A stretch of 64,000 nucleotides of DNA from Saccharina japonica. Taxonomy: Eukaryota; Sar; Phaeophyceae; Laminariales; Laminariaceae. Made by a program: the position numbers and the translations under genes. How positions within the stretch are numbered: position 1 is the stretch's first letter; each line of letters begins with the position of its first letter. The stretch is from the NCBI GenBank assembly GCA_008828725.1, contig MEHQ01002044.1:135839-199838 (forward strand), written 5' to 3'. Positions 22,501 to 30,276 of this stretch are shown here, piece by piece. The notes beneath the pieces are model-generated. The model was not told the DNA's origin. It saw only the letters and a program-made list of their open reading frames with translations, and did not search any database.

Positions 22501-23034
22501 GTGGAAATGCACCTCACTCCGAAGATGGACGAGGTCGGCGCGGATCGCGTGAGCAAGGCCGTGAACCTGTCGTCCTTCCCCGAGACCCTCACGTCGGCGC
22601 TTGAGGCAGCCTCTCACCAGCACTGGCTCCTGCGGGGAGCGAGCATCACCGTCACGTCCGCGGAGAAGGTGGCCATGTTCGTCGCGAGCAATGGAGAGGC
22701 CTACACGCCCCCGGGCCCCAACCGCCAAACAGAGAGCTCCCGACCGCGCATGGAGGGGCCTCAGGCCGGCGTGACAGGGGCGCTTGCCTTCGCGGGCTTG
22801 GTGGTACTGACGATCGGCATACTCGCTTGGAGAGCCAAGACCTTGGCTCCGGAGGACAAAGGGTACGACCCGGTGGCGCAGCAGGTGGAGATGTCGGTGC
22901 GCAACCAGAGCTCTAGCGGTTCTGGCTCGGGCAGCAACGTGGTGGAAGGGTCGGAAAGCGGTGGGTTCTTCCGAAGAGCCGTCAAAACGCCGCGCAATGA
23001 TATGGAAATGTCGACTACGGGGACCCCAGAGTGA
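1010..23034 (+). CDS. Pepsin-type aspartic protease with C-terminal membrane anchor (gene span, 11 exons)
   Basis: Exons: 1010-1542, 8241-8310, 9209-9418, 14814-14951, 16374-16532, 17365-17528, 18373-18535, 19565-19702, 19975-20061, 20791-21090, 22216-23034. All junctions are GT-AG and in phase, giving 2781 nt (926 residues plus stop). Seen: an N-terminal signal peptide (about 1-24), the first catalytic motif DTGS at residues 133-136, the second DSGTT at 344-348, and a Cys-rich flap region (CxxC, CGFSQRYSEGSSW). A Cys-rich segment follows the catalytic domain. A hydrophobic helix lies at about 840-860, followed by a short Ser/Gly-rich tail. Known: family A1 enzymes hydrolyse peptide bonds using the two Asp residues. 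Inferred: a secretory-pathway or cell-surface protease with a luminal catalytic domain and a cytosolic tail. The long introns hold several transposons and the assembly gap. Exon 9 is the least certain. Confidence 0.88.
1642..1722. repeat. 81-bp near-perfect palindrome
   Basis: Arms of about 40 bp starting TATGAGTTCG and ending CGAACTCATA meet with almost no spacer around 1681. One base pair differs (GTGCGAAC against GTACGAAC). The arms contain the repeated word GGTTCCAGGTTCCAGGTAC. The same structure appears in the duplicated block at 3175-3255. It could extrude as a cruciform or hairpin. Confidence 0.85.
2447..2837. mobile_element. hAT-type non-autonomous element, duplicate copy
   Basis: Same element as 3980-4370, seen in the redundant contig end. 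The left target duplicate CTGCGTAC is present at 2439-2446, but the sequence after the right end (CTTGACAC) does not match it. Small differences near the 3' end suggest this end comes from a different family member. Confidence 0.65.
3064..3064. other. Assembly gap (single N)
   Basis: The only ambiguous base in the window. The sequence restarts immediately after it with the same bases found at 1532, inside exon 1 of the protease. This looks like two overlapping contigs joined without being merged. Confidence 0.9.
3980..4370. mobile_element. hAT-type non-autonomous DNA transposon, 391 bp, with 8-bp target duplication
   Basis: The ends are inverted copies of CAGGGCATTAATTAG, followed by a weaker inverted TGTTGCGC-rich zone. 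The flanks are exact 8-bp duplicates CTGCGTAC (3972-3979 and 4371-4378). An 8-bp duplication and a CAGGG terminus (YARNG rule) are hallmarks of the hAT superfamily. The interior is GC-rich, with no transposase frame. Confidence 0.82.
4505..4600 (+). other. tRNA-like promoter remnant (B-box-like)
   Basis: Contains GTGAGTTCGAATCGCAC, which resembles a T-arm/B box, about 45 bp after a weak A-box-like TGGTGGCTATT. The overall cloverleaf is poor, so this is more likely a SINE head or pseudogene than a working tRNA. Confidence 0.3.
4936..5116 (+). mobile_element. SINE body fragment (third copy of the tRNA-derived family)
   Basis: Similar to the reverse complement of the bodies at 24768-25102 and 59511-59880. 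Shared landmarks in order are AATTCGATG, CAAGGCAC-GACCGTAGTGGGG, CCGGATCTGA-TTACG-CTAGGAAGGAG and ATAAATGGGATGGA. The tRNA-like head is missing or displaced, so this is a truncated plus-orientation copy in protease intron 1. Confidence 0.65.
6841..7136. mobile_element. Relative of the 391-bp hAT element, one end only
   Basis: GCGCGCAACA-rich sequence with a right end CAACAGACGCCGAACCGCTAGTCCATGCCTTG. This closely follows the right end of the element at 3980-4370 (CAACAGACGCCGAACCACTAATTAATGCCCTG). A matching left end and target duplication were not found, so the copy is truncated or nested. Confidence 0.5.
7986..8120. repeat. Dispersed repeat, copy 1
   Basis: About 130 bp beginning GACGAGTTATTTTCCAAAGCCA and including CCCCCCTAAGGCA-ATTTTG-AGAAAAT. 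It aligns in order with 59043-59170. It lies directly upstream of protease exon 2. The family is unknown. Confidence 0.6.
8241..8310 (+). CDS. Aspartic protease exon 2 (70 bp)
   Basis: AG|G acceptor after TTGCCAGCAG, and a GTAAGC donor. It encodes CGFSQRYSEGSSWSAYQ, the conserved segment that precedes the flap in this protease group. It joins in phase to exon 1 (phase 2) and exon 3 (phase 0), which strongly supports the model. Confidence 0.88.
8770..8974. mobile_element. TA-flanked MITE, copy 1 (205 bp)
   Basis: Begins TTACGGGGGGGCATAGTAAAC and ends with an inverted CCACCGTAA, flanked by TA on both sides. The interior has CTAGTAATA and TGTATTACT short tandem repeats and the shared core ACAATATTTGGTC. 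It aligns with 19788-19938. The TA duplication points to a Tc1/mariner-type (Stowaway-like) MITE. Confidence 0.7.
9209..9418 (+). CDS. Aspartic protease exon 3
   Basis: Seventy codons in phase 0, CAG|GTG acceptor and AAG|GTGCGG donor. It encodes the strand after the flap (VEDVLWVGE) and the FGCIESQTGLF...DGIMGM segment typical of A1 proteases (the equivalent of the DGILGL motif). Confidence 0.88.
10071..10581. mobile_element. hAT-type non-autonomous DNA transposon, 511 bp, with 8-bp target duplication
   Basis: Inverted ends CAGTGATGTCGGATTTC (left, forward) and its complement (right) are flanked by exact GTACGAGT duplicates at 10063-10070 and 10582-10589. CAGTG is the classic hAT terminus. 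The inverted similarity continues about 50 bp into the element. The interior contains a partial repeat of CCATATTTGG-CTCCGAGCTTGCGCTGTGGCC (10217-10350) and no transposase. The target is the locally abundant word GTACGAGTA. Confidence 0.85.
10883..11240. repeat. Tandem duplication, about 185-bp unit
   Basis: GGATAAGACGATTTCCCGGG at about 10883 recurs at about 11068. In both copies it is followed by TTCTCAGCA and TACGTACGTGCCAGTAAA and later by CCAGTA-ACA-ACA-AACATG. Two diverged units lie in protease intron 3. Confidence 0.7.
11298..12390. repeat. Diverged tandem duplication, about 700-bp unit, CTG-rich
   Basis: Segment 11298-11475 (GTGCCACGCCCATGTGCACT, TGTGGTTGTCGGAGCCT, TTCTGTTCTGCTGCTG) aligns with 12005-12180. 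Segment 11625-11760 (GATCCGCCGTGTACTGCTGT, GTTGCTTTATCG-AGGCT-GCATC-GTCATCAG) aligns with 12255-12390. These are old tandem copies with frequent CTGCTG tracts. Confidence 0.6.
13241..13290. repeat. 20-bp-stem hairpin
   Basis: CCCGGAGGGGAACCTTGTAT and its complement (one mismatch) are separated by the 10-nt spacer GTATATATGT. It lies in protease intron 3. It resembles the CCGAAGGGGGAACATGTATA sequence near 10672 and may be the end of a repeat family. Confidence 0.8.
14655..14715. repeat. (TATAGATG)n microsatellite
   Basis: Five to six copies of an 8-bp unit followed by an AT run, about 100 bp before protease exon 4. Confidence 0.9.
14814..14951 (+). CDS. Aspartic protease exon 4
   Basis: TTTTTTTCAG|GAG acceptor, 46 codons in phase 0, AAG|GTAAGC donor. 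It encodes ERTFSLCFGLNGGTMVIGG, the well-conserved FSLCF...LGG-type strand of A1 proteases, joining directly to the exon 3 end (AGKIK). Confidence 0.9.
14952..16373. other. Protease intron 4
   Basis: Contains ATCGATCGAGGATTTCGAGACTCAAAAT-type short repeats around 15115-15170 and scattered TATTAATA and TACCTGGTA words. No coding potential was recognised. Confidence 0.5.
16374..16532 (+). CDS. Aspartic protease exon 5 (second catalytic Asp)
   Basis: CAG|GTG acceptor and TCG|GTGAGA donor; 53 codons in phase 0. It contains IIVDSGTTDTYLP, the second active-site motif with its aspartate. Confidence 0.92.
17365..17528 (+). CDS. Aspartic protease exon 6
   Basis: It follows a C-rich polypyrimidine tract ending CCCCCCAG and ends CCCAG|GTGTGA in phase 2. 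It encodes PYKTCGDNRFCMTL through PEGYMD, the C-lobe Cys-containing region before the final strands. Confidence 0.82.
18109..18160 (+). pseudogene. Degenerate duplicate of the start of protease exon 7
   Basis: GATCTACCTGACGGCACCCATGGG resembles the first bases of exon 7 (GATCTACCTGACGGAGTCGATGGG at 18373). It is preceded by a comparable CCCCGTTTT-CT intron end, but the acceptor AG is changed (TTAAG|AT). Similarity fades after about 45 bp. It is a partial tandem copy about 260 bp upstream, probably not spliced. Confidence 0.6.
18177..18329. repeat. CCCGA/TCGGG repeat block with inverted ends
   Basis: Runs of CCCGACCCGACC and their complement (GGGTCGGGTCG) lie between outward copies of roughly TNACGGGCC. 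The block sits between the pseudo-exon and real exon 7. It resembles the CCGTCCCGTC-rich interior of the element at 55509-56697. Confidence 0.6.
18373..18535 (+). CDS. Aspartic protease exon 7 (end of catalytic domain)
   Basis: AAACAG|G acceptor (phase 2 entry) and GAG|GTGTGG donor (phase 0). It encodes GGVLGANVMRDHNVVFDYD and LVGFAEGVCDY, the standard C-terminal signature of the pepsin fold. Confidence 0.88.
19565..19702 (+). CDS. Aspartic protease exon 8
   Basis: GCAACAG|ACG acceptor and CACGAG|GTGAGC donor; 46 codons in phase 0. It encodes a polar Cys-containing segment (VDCVTAKEMVKQCDAKC) after the catalytic domain. No domain name can be assigned. Confidence 0.75.
19788..19938. mobile_element. 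TA-flanked MITE, copy 2 (151 bp)
   Basis: Starts TTACGGGGGGCATAGTAAA and ends with inverted TTTACTATGGTGTCCCGTAA, flanked by TA (19786-19787 and 19939-19940). It shares the ACAATATTTGGTC core and TACTAGTGT tandem repeats with the copy at 8770-8974. It ends 36 bp before the candidate exon 9. Confidence 0.78.
19975..20061 (+). CDS. Candidate aspartic protease exon 9
   Basis: Twenty-nine codons bounded by TTTGAAG|AAC and CTG|GTGAGT, in phase 0 on both sides, so inclusion or skipping keeps the frame. The residues are not Cys-rich like the neighbours, and the acceptor lacks a good polypyrimidine tract. The adjacent MITE may have supplied or disturbed splicing signals. The exon may be alternative or false. 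Confidence 0.45.
20791..21090 (+). CDS. Aspartic protease exon 10
   Basis: AACACAG|GTG acceptor and GAG|GTAAGA donor; 100 codons in phase 0. It has a charged, low-complexity middle and Cys-rich ends (CPELMEEEKRKCKKQC, VWTECSSDCLQERYL, EACEKE). The second part is loosely reminiscent of thrombospondin type 1 modules, but the pattern is too weak to name. Confidence 0.82.
21736..21890. repeat. 30-bp minisatellite, about 5 copies
   Basis: Unit approximately GGGGCATACCTTAATAGGGTATACCTTTTA, repeated with small changes inside protease intron 10. Confidence 0.9.
22216..23034 (+). CDS. Aspartic protease exon 11 (juxtamembrane domain, anchor, tail, stop)
   Basis: TTGCAG|GTG acceptor after a C run; 272 codons and a TGA stop. 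It completes the Cys-rich segment, then encodes a globular-looking 150-residue region, a hydrophobic helix (GALAFAGLVVLTIGILAW) and a cytosolic tail with a Ser-Gly run. GC-rich codon use matches the other exons. Confidence 0.9.
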   Translation: MRPCHVGALCQASKAGLLLSTGLTLTLHMSRDDIASDDSGLWVEWAGIAVSDAIARLASMPAGNVRATVVSDNPEALDVKKLAAKAKTSVPCSAQVEMHLTPKMDEVGADRVSKAVNLSSFPETLTSALEAASHQHWLLRGASITVTSAEKVAMFVASNGEAYTPPGPNRQTESSRPRMEGPQAGVTGALAFAGLVVLTIGILAWRAKTLAPEDKGYDPVAQQVEMSVRNQSSSGSGSGSNVVEGSESGGFFRRAVKTPRNDMEMSTTGTPE

Positions 23035-24767
23035 TTTATTTTGTCGGCGAGTACTGCTTGCTGCATGGGCTGGGGGCTTGTGTACACCTTTGATTTTTTT
23101 TAATGGGTAAGAGTGTTATTAGTGAGGCCCAACTTTTGTTTTCCCTCGCGCTGTGTTTGTCTTGCCAGCTGCGAAGGAGTCGGGTGGGTGAGTGAGTGGG
23201 TGCCTGCCTGTGTTGTTTTTTTATAGAGACAGAATCGTCGGTCGCGACTCCCAACGTACAGTAAATTAGTACCACGGCTGCTGACTACTTTGTGTTTTGT
23301 TTCCTGTTTGGATTGATTTGTCTTTCTGTTCTTGGGCTGTGGCTATGGCGGCATGCTTTCATGTTACCTGACAACGCTGTTATTTTGCAGCAAGTACGAA
23401 TGAGCACGTACGGTGTAGGCGACGTTTATGTTTGAATTGAAGTTGAAACCTTTCCGAGTAAAAATCGTTGCCTTGTCTTGGTTTTTGCGAATCCTTTCGG
23501 CAAGTTAGCGGCGGGGCTTGTCGGAGAGGTTAATATAGTGTCATTGCGGGGCAAGTGCATCATTGCTGTTCGATTCACACCGTGCCTTCCCGCGAGAGTA
23601 TAAAGAGGATAACGATTAATAGCTCCATGCTGGACAGGGGTCAATGGGTCAGCGTTGGACCTCGTAGTTTAGTTCGCTGTGAATGACTGACCATGAAAGT
23701 AACCGGGGGGGGGGGGGGTCGAGTCTTTCCACCGCGACGTTTTGTCTGAACCGGCAGACCTGCCTCCCACAGCAACCAAGTCTGTGTAACCTTGTATTTT
23801 GCCCGGGTAGACGCCGCTCGGTCCGGGTAGACGCCGCTCGGTCCGGGCTGCTATGCCATTCGGTTTAAGTAGAATCAACGCTCATCGTGATGGTTTTTTT
23901 TCGAGCGTAGTAGGTGGGGTGTTTAGCGTGCCGGTATACGCTAAAGCGCAAGATAATATGGGTAAAAATAGATCGCTCTGGTTTACTACAGGTACGTTAT
24001 GCCGCCATTCCACTCTGGGGTGCGCCGTGATGTTGCCGATGCGGGGTCTGCGTTCGTTGCAAACCCCGCGGAGGCGGAACAGAGGCGGTAGATAAGGAAC
24101 TCTCCTATATATCTACAATAGTATTTGTTTTGGTGGTGTTTGTATATCTAATTACACCACGGTGTATGATTACACGACGGGTATGATATGATGCTTGGAA
24201 TTATGCTTGGTTTCTCTAGGTTCGTGTGTAACCGTGTGGTTGATAAAAATGAAACGGTACAATAAATGTGGATGCTACAAAATTTGTGCGCTGCATATAT
24301 ACGCGGGCCAGCGCTCTGTTGGTGCGTTGCGCGCGTTTTAACTCTGGTGCCTGCCCAGCAGGCACGGAAGTGGCGCACATTTGCGCAGGAAATATAATGG
24401 GAAATATTATGACGTTCCTGCTCCTTCCTTCTTAGTGATGGAGTCAACCCCAGTCGCCGGGGAGAGAGACCGATTGGCTATGTCACATCCGAAAAACGTG
24501 TCGTCTGAAGACGATTTGCACTTTTTTTTACAACGGGAAACGCGGCTGAATCCCAGTGAGTTTCTACTGCATCCGATGTGTAATATGCTGTCTCAAAAGC
24601 AAGAGGCGATACACACAGGCCAAGCACTTTCGGTACAACGAAAGTTGTCAGCATGTGTATCTTGTGTATCATGTACCAGGTAGTATGTTTGATGATGTGT
24701 ATCATGTGCAGCATGCACCACAAAGTGTTGAGGGAGCACGTATTGTGATTGGTTTCTGGTTTCCATT

Positions 24768-25102
24768 TTTTTTTTCTCCCTCCCATTTATAATCTTCGCA
24801 CTTGTGTCTTTCTCCCTCCTTCCTAGCCGTAAATCAGATCCGGAGTCACAGAGCAGGCTCTTCTCCCTTCTCCCCCACTACGGTTCGTGCCTTGATTTTC
24901 ATCGTGCAGAGGGTTCAGTATTCCCAACGCTCGTCGATTTTCATCGAATTTTGCTAACTCACGCTCTCGCGCTTTCCGCTAGTCAAGATATTTTTGCGCG
25001 AAAAAGTCCCCACGAGCATGCACTCGGGGGGGCTCGAACCCACAACCTTGACTCTTAACAGGGACGAGATTCACCTGCCATTCCACCGGGGACGCCGGCT
25101 CC
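24768..25102 (-). mobile_element. tRNA-derived SINE, copy A
   Basis: On the minus strand it begins GCCGGCGTCCCCGGTGGAATGG, with an A-box-like TGGAATGGCAGG and, about 45 bp on, GTGGGTTCGAGCCCC (B box). A non-tRNA body ends ATAAATGGGAGGGAG plus an A run. This is the pol III promoter, body and A-tail structure of a SINE. A short TCCAT occurs at both flanks. Confidence 0.82.
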
Positions 25103-25610
25103 ATTGCGCAGTCGAAAAATACGTTTTGGTGTACGTATAGCTCGCTGCCTACTTCAGTACTTCCGACGCAAGAGACTGGTCGCTTTCGGGACGAGTCGTG
25201 CGGTAGGGTCATCGCAACACGTACTTGATTTGATGTAACACGTATAATATCGTCTTCGCCACAAATAGATCGGCCGAAAAGCATGACCTACGTAAATAAA
25301 CAATAAACACTACAGTTTAGTAGCGGGTACAAAGTCTACTACTCTCTTGTACTCGTACAGCGAATATACGCCGTAGAACCGCGTTTTGCTTGTACTTCGG
25401 CAGCTCTATGGTAGACCTACAGAACACACCGGGTGCGCGCCTTCAGACTCGAATACTCTTTTAATGCTCAATGCTCCATGCTCCCACCCGGCCCAGTAAA
25501 CGCTAGCCCACGGCACTGCTGTACTCACGTTAACGCCCCTCACGTGGATAGCTGGAGTCTCAGAGCGAAAGCGTGAGTCACACCCACGTCACATTTAGTC
25601 CACGTAAATA

Positions 25611-26095
25611 TATATGATACCACACCAACCCAACCCCCCCCAAAGCATCGTTCGAGACAACCACCATCCCCGGAATAACGTGTGGCCTATACGGGGCACA
25701 GAGCAAAGCGCAAGCATCGAGAGCGCTCTCCCTCCCAAGTGTCGCAAGCTTCAAACGAAAATCCGTGTCAGGCGATACCAACCCAACCCCCCAAAGCGCC
25801 ATTCGTAGCAACCACCACTTGAATGCTGTATGCCCTGCATGCAGCACAGAGCAAAGCACGAGCATCGAGAGCGCTTTCCTTTCAAGTTGTCACAACTTTA
25901 CACGAAAAATCATGTCAGCCAATACCACACACACAACCCAACTCCCCAAGCGCCACCGCGGAAAAGTATACCTGGTACGGTATGTATGCTATGCATGCGG
26001 CACAGAACAGAGAGGAGCATTGAGAGCACTCTCTTTCTCTTCAAGCGTCGCAAGCTATAATACGTACACACGAAAAGTCGTGTCAGACGATACCT
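25611..26095. repeat. Tandem repeat, about 155-bp unit, 3 copies
   Basis: Each unit runs GATACCA-CCAACCC, CCCCCAAAGC, CACAGAGCAAAGC, AGCATCGAGAGCGCT, CGCAAGCT and GAAAA-TCGTGTCAG. Copies start near 25615, 25771 and 25918 and are about 75-85% similar by eye. Confidence 0.8.
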
Positions 26096-26383
26096 GATTC
26101 AAACAAATCGCAGTTGCCGATACATACTCGTTCAAACTCAATATATCTCAACGACAACTTCAAGTACACTTACAAGTAGTACAACTATTGACCAGCTACT
26201 CGTACAACATATGAGAGTTGCTTTGTGTTCTGTTGGGCACTGCACGAGCAACCTCGATTCGTTCTGATACGTGATCTGGTTCGATTCGATCCGATGCCAC
26301 TAGATTCGATGCCATATAGTATCTACTCGTACATTAACAGTATACACCCTTCCTTCCGCTCCTATATATCATATTACACCAAA

Positions 26384-26490
26384 CCAGGTACTGGTATACC
26401 GTATTGTACCATACCAGGTATTACCGTATTGTACCATACCAGGTATACCGTATTGTACCATACCAGGTATACCGTATTGTACCATGTATC
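26384..26490. repeat. 24-bp minisatellite built on ACCAGGTA
   Basis: About four copies of ACCAGGTATACCGTATTGTACC plus AT. The repeat unit contains the TACCAGGTA word that is common in the window's non-coding DNA. Confidence 0.9.
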
Positions 26491-27988
26491 CCTCCACACC
26501 GTACCATATAACATCGAAGTACGTCCATATCGTATAGCATCCAATCCCTCCATACCGTGCATCATCATATCGCATTACATCGAATCGTATCGCAAAGGAA
26601 TGTATGCATGACCAGCCAAATCGCCGAAAATATCCGCCCCACCTCCGCCCCCCCCCGCAAAGCACGGCAGATCACAAAGTCACAACACAAGGCGCCGAAC
26701 TCCCGTCCACACATTTTGGGATAGACGCCTACCACACCCAAAGTCAGCTCTTGGAGTTGGCGATGATGCTCGAAAACGTTTTCCTGGACCTGTGGGTTGG
26801 AGGCCGTGCATGTCGGGGGCAACGCATTGCGAGGGGGTGGGAGTGGGTGGGGGAGCGGGCAAGAATTATTACTTGTCAATAATGTGGACTTGGGGGGGAG
26901 GGTAAATGATGGCCTTGACTCGAATGGCTCTATTGCCATCGCTGCCTCCCTCTGGCACCGGCACCGCCACCAACGAAATTACTATTGACAGTAGCAACTA
27001 TTAATACCTGGTATTTTAGTACACCTGTTCGCGAATTCGATCTCTCTCAGAACACTCTCATCACATGTGATACCAACATTACGTGAGCCCATTAACACTC
27101 TACCTGCTTTAGTAACTTACTTCTACTAATCACAATGTTAATGTTAGCAGTATATACCGGAACTTCTCCAAGAATGCCGGAAGACTATTAATACATTAAT
27201 ACTAAAAAATACCCAATGACAATGCCTACGTACCAGCTTCCACGTCACCACAACAAATTGAACGTACAACTACGGTGCGTGAGTGGGTGCCTACCTGCTC
27301 TCCTCCTCTCTCTTCCTTTCGTTGTCTTGGTTCGCTAGCTCCCGCCACTTCCACCTCAAGTACCGATTCATGTCTCTCCGGCAAAATATCGTTATCGTCG
27401 TCCCAGGGTCATAGGGCTCGCCTGAGTAAGCCCAGTCAAGCCACAAAATAATCAAAAGCATTGTTAAGTACCAGGTACTGAGGGACATTGCCACCATACC
27501 ATCAACACAGGTGGCGAAAAATACGGAATTCGAGCCGCCAATACCATCGATCTATGAACAGGTCAATACCTGGTAGTTCACTACGTATAGTAGAATCCCA
27601 ACATTTTTTCGTTTGCAAGTGGGCAGGAACAACACGTAACTCACGATGCGCCCTCCCTTAGTTGGTGAGCGCAACGTACAAAGCTGAGGCGACGTGGTTG
27701 AGTCGGGCCGAGTTTCAACGCCGGCAAAAAACAGGTTGATGACATAGGACTGATGACCGATGATAAGCCTGGAACCTCGGGAAACGTCAGCCTTCCAACA
27801 AACTTCAACCCGCACCAAAAACGACCCCAAAACAAACTTCAAGTGTGATCGTTTGTACCCGAAATCAGGGCGGGCGCGTATGGACACGTCGTGGTTCTCC
27901 ATGCCGAGGTTCGGTGGTGTCGAGCAAGGATGAACTACACACAAAACTGAAAACGCAGCAGTTGCAAGACCGCCTATATACACGAGCG

Positions 27989-28409
27989 TTATTTCCTCCT
28001 GTCCTCACTTTCGGTGTCTGGTGAACGCGCCCCGCTCGGCCGTGCCGGCACAGAACTGTCGGAGGCCGGCGCGGTGTCGGTACTCGTAATGTCTGCCGCT
28101 CCTTTAGGTGATGTCTTCGCCCGCTTACGAACCTCAACGGGATGGGGCACGTTCGCGTTACCGTTGGCGATTGCACCGTTGGCGACTGCACCGTTGGATC
28201 GATAACCGTTGGGTTGAGAGCCGTTGGCGATTGCACCGTTGTCGCGAGAGCCGTTGGCGATTGCACCGTTGGCTTGAGAGCCGTTGGCTCGAGATCCGTT
28301 GGAAATGGCCACTCCATTAGATGAAGGCTGCGCTGAGGCGTTACCTCCTCCGGTCCCACCGTTGGCAAGCCTTCGTTTCCGCGAAGGGTAGGAGCGCAGA
28401 GAGCTCTCG
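27989..28409 (-). CDS. Last exon of an unidentified gene with Asn-Gly repeats (partial)
   Basis: On the minus strand, GCTTGCAG|C opens a phase-2 exon of 139 residues ending in TAA. It begins with basic SLRSYPSRKRRLANGG, continues as a degenerate Asn-Gly repeat (NGAIANGS, NGSRANGS) over about 70 residues, then has a KRAK basic stretch and an acidic Ser/Pro tail. Composition suggests a disordered, possibly nuclear protein; the two basic clusters could be localisation signals. Upstream exons, which should lie above 28410, were not identified, so the function is unknown. Recent expansion of the 9- to 30-bp DNA repeat at 28150-28300 is visible. Confidence 0.5.
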
Positions 28410-29453
28410 CTGCAAGCAGCACACAACCACTGAACATTTACCAGGTACCAGGTACACCGTATTATGTACGTGTATTGTATACGCCGATTTGACAATGCGC
28501 GGCAAGGGGCAAGAGGCGAGGGGCAGGAGAGCGAGAGGCAGACACCTCCAAAGTTAAACACATTGCTACCAGGTATGGTATGATAAGAGCATCAATATCT
28601 GTGCGGGGCTTCGATTTATGCCAAGACCTTCGCTTGGACACGGCTTCATAATTCAAAGTATCCTGCGAAATATACACACGCTCGTGGTCCTGTGTACTGA
28701 CCACATCAGCATCACCAGAGTTTTTACACACTTCGAAGTATCATACCTGGTACCTGGTGTACATGACAAACAATGAAAAGCGTACTCGTACATATGTGTA
28801 TGCTCGTACTCCTACGCTGTTGAGGCAAGCATAGCAAGGCACTGGGCACAATCGTACTCGTTTTGCCACGTTGTTCATGCTTTTTTACTTTTTACAGCCA
28901 TACCGCAACGCTCGTGCGTCTTGTATTGTACGGTACCTGGTATGATATCATGCATCGAAATAACACGTATCGTGGCTTCCGGCCCCGCCACCACCACCTC
29001 CGATAGCCTACAATAAACTACAATAACTAGCACGCAACTTGCTGAACGCATATATACTGCGTTGTAGTTACAAGTCGAACTCACAGCTGACAGCTGATGC
29101 ATTTGTAATATTTGGAGTTCGAGCTTTGCGTGTGTATACCAGGTACGAATGTCGTACAAAACTGTACAAATAAATACCCCAGGATATATCATATGTTGTT
29201 GGCGGTTGATGTCCACATCAACAACTTCCGAGCATAAGTAGAGTGGAGATTCCTCTACAAGGTAATCTTTGTCATGTACTGATGTCTATATACTTAGTAT
29301 ATACTGATGGAGGACGTCGGTAACATATACCAGGTGTATACATACCATGTATACACGATGTATCTGGTAATTAACTACTGCTGCACGAGCGAATACTCGT
29401 ATGTACGTATTTACCAGGTGTATAACTTGCTTCGTTGTTTCCTTGTCCTGTGT

Positions 29454-30068
29454 CAGTCCGATTCTAAATATAGGGGCAGATTATTTGATTCTGTAGTCAA
29501 TATAAGGGTATCATAGTTTGGAAACGGGCTGTTGCAGTACCGTTATACCTGGTAGTAAATATAGAACGGTCTATGGTTGTATCATTATGCAGAGAGGGGA
29601 GGGCCTTTAAAAATCCACTTTTTGACACGGGGATGCTTAATTATCACCCCCCCCGGATTCTCGAGATTTCGCGCAATTTTTCCAGTAAGGGATTTTTCTG
29701 AGGTTTACCGAGCTCTCGCAGGCCGAAAAAACGACCTTTTTTACGTTGGTATTTACTAGTTACTATAATACCAGGTATGTTTTCTCTAGCGCTTGTACAT
29801 ATCATAGCCGTAAGAGCTCTTGTTGAGAACATTAACCATTAACCATATTGGAAGCTCTTCATCCGGAAGAAACACAAAAACTGCTCTGAGTCCTACTTCG
29901 TTGTGCCGACATACACAAGCAAACAAAAAATGAAAACAAAAATGGGTAAAAAAAAAGGAAGTCGTGGGGGTGCCGAAAATCGGACTCCGGCCGTGAGATT
30001 CGTATAATAATTTCAGTACTCGTAGTTCTTGCTACTTTCAAACTGCCCCTATATTTAGAATCGGACTG
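29454..30068. repeat. 615-bp segment bounded by a perfect 26-bp inverted repeat
   Basis: 29454-29479 (starting CAGTCCGATTCTAAATATAG) is the exact reverse complement of 30043-30068. The pairing stops exactly at both ends. No target-site duplication was found, and the terminus does not fit the hAT rule. This may be a transposon of another type or a hairpin-forming repeat. Confidence 0.8.
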
Positions 30069-30193
30069 GTAGTTATTTTTCGTGAACGGTTTCCGGGAGG
30101 CTTGAGCATGTTGCCTTTCGTCTTGCGGCGGCGAGCTTCTTTTTGGTCATAACAACGAGAAAAATATAAATATATAAGAAGTACAAGGGCTCC

Positions 30194-30225
30194 GCATGGG
30201 TGCCGGCATTCGCCGGCACCCATGC
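30194..30225. repeat. Perfect 14-bp hairpin
   Basis: GCATGGGTGCCGGC, loop ATTC, GCCGGCACCCATGC. It is GC-rich and very stable. There is no adjacent T run to support a terminator function. Confidence 0.85.
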
Positions 30226-30276
30226 TTCGGATAGGGCAATTTACCTGGCACATCAGTTATTTCGTACCATCCTTAA

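Larger units (their letters stand above)
23035..27988. other. Spacer between convergent genes
   Basis: No supported gene between the protease stop and the minus-strand exon at 27989-28409. It contains the SINE at 24768-25102, the 155-bp tandem repeat at 25611-26095, the 24-bp minisatellite at 26384-26490, and a G run at 23704. Open frames here lack conserved features. Confidence 0.5.

Noticed and set aside
26565-26939. Pro-rich frames on both strands
   Set aside because: The length comes from C/G-rich low-complexity DNA; no conserved residues.
27552-27983. A 143-residue minus-strand frame just below the Asn-Gly exon
   Set aside because: It is downstream of that gene's stop codon and has no exon-like features; probably 3' UTR or spacer.
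28462-28731. Possible upstream exon of the Asn-Gly repeat gene
   Set aside because: The frame has plausible residues, but no donor gives the required phase 2, so it could not be linked.
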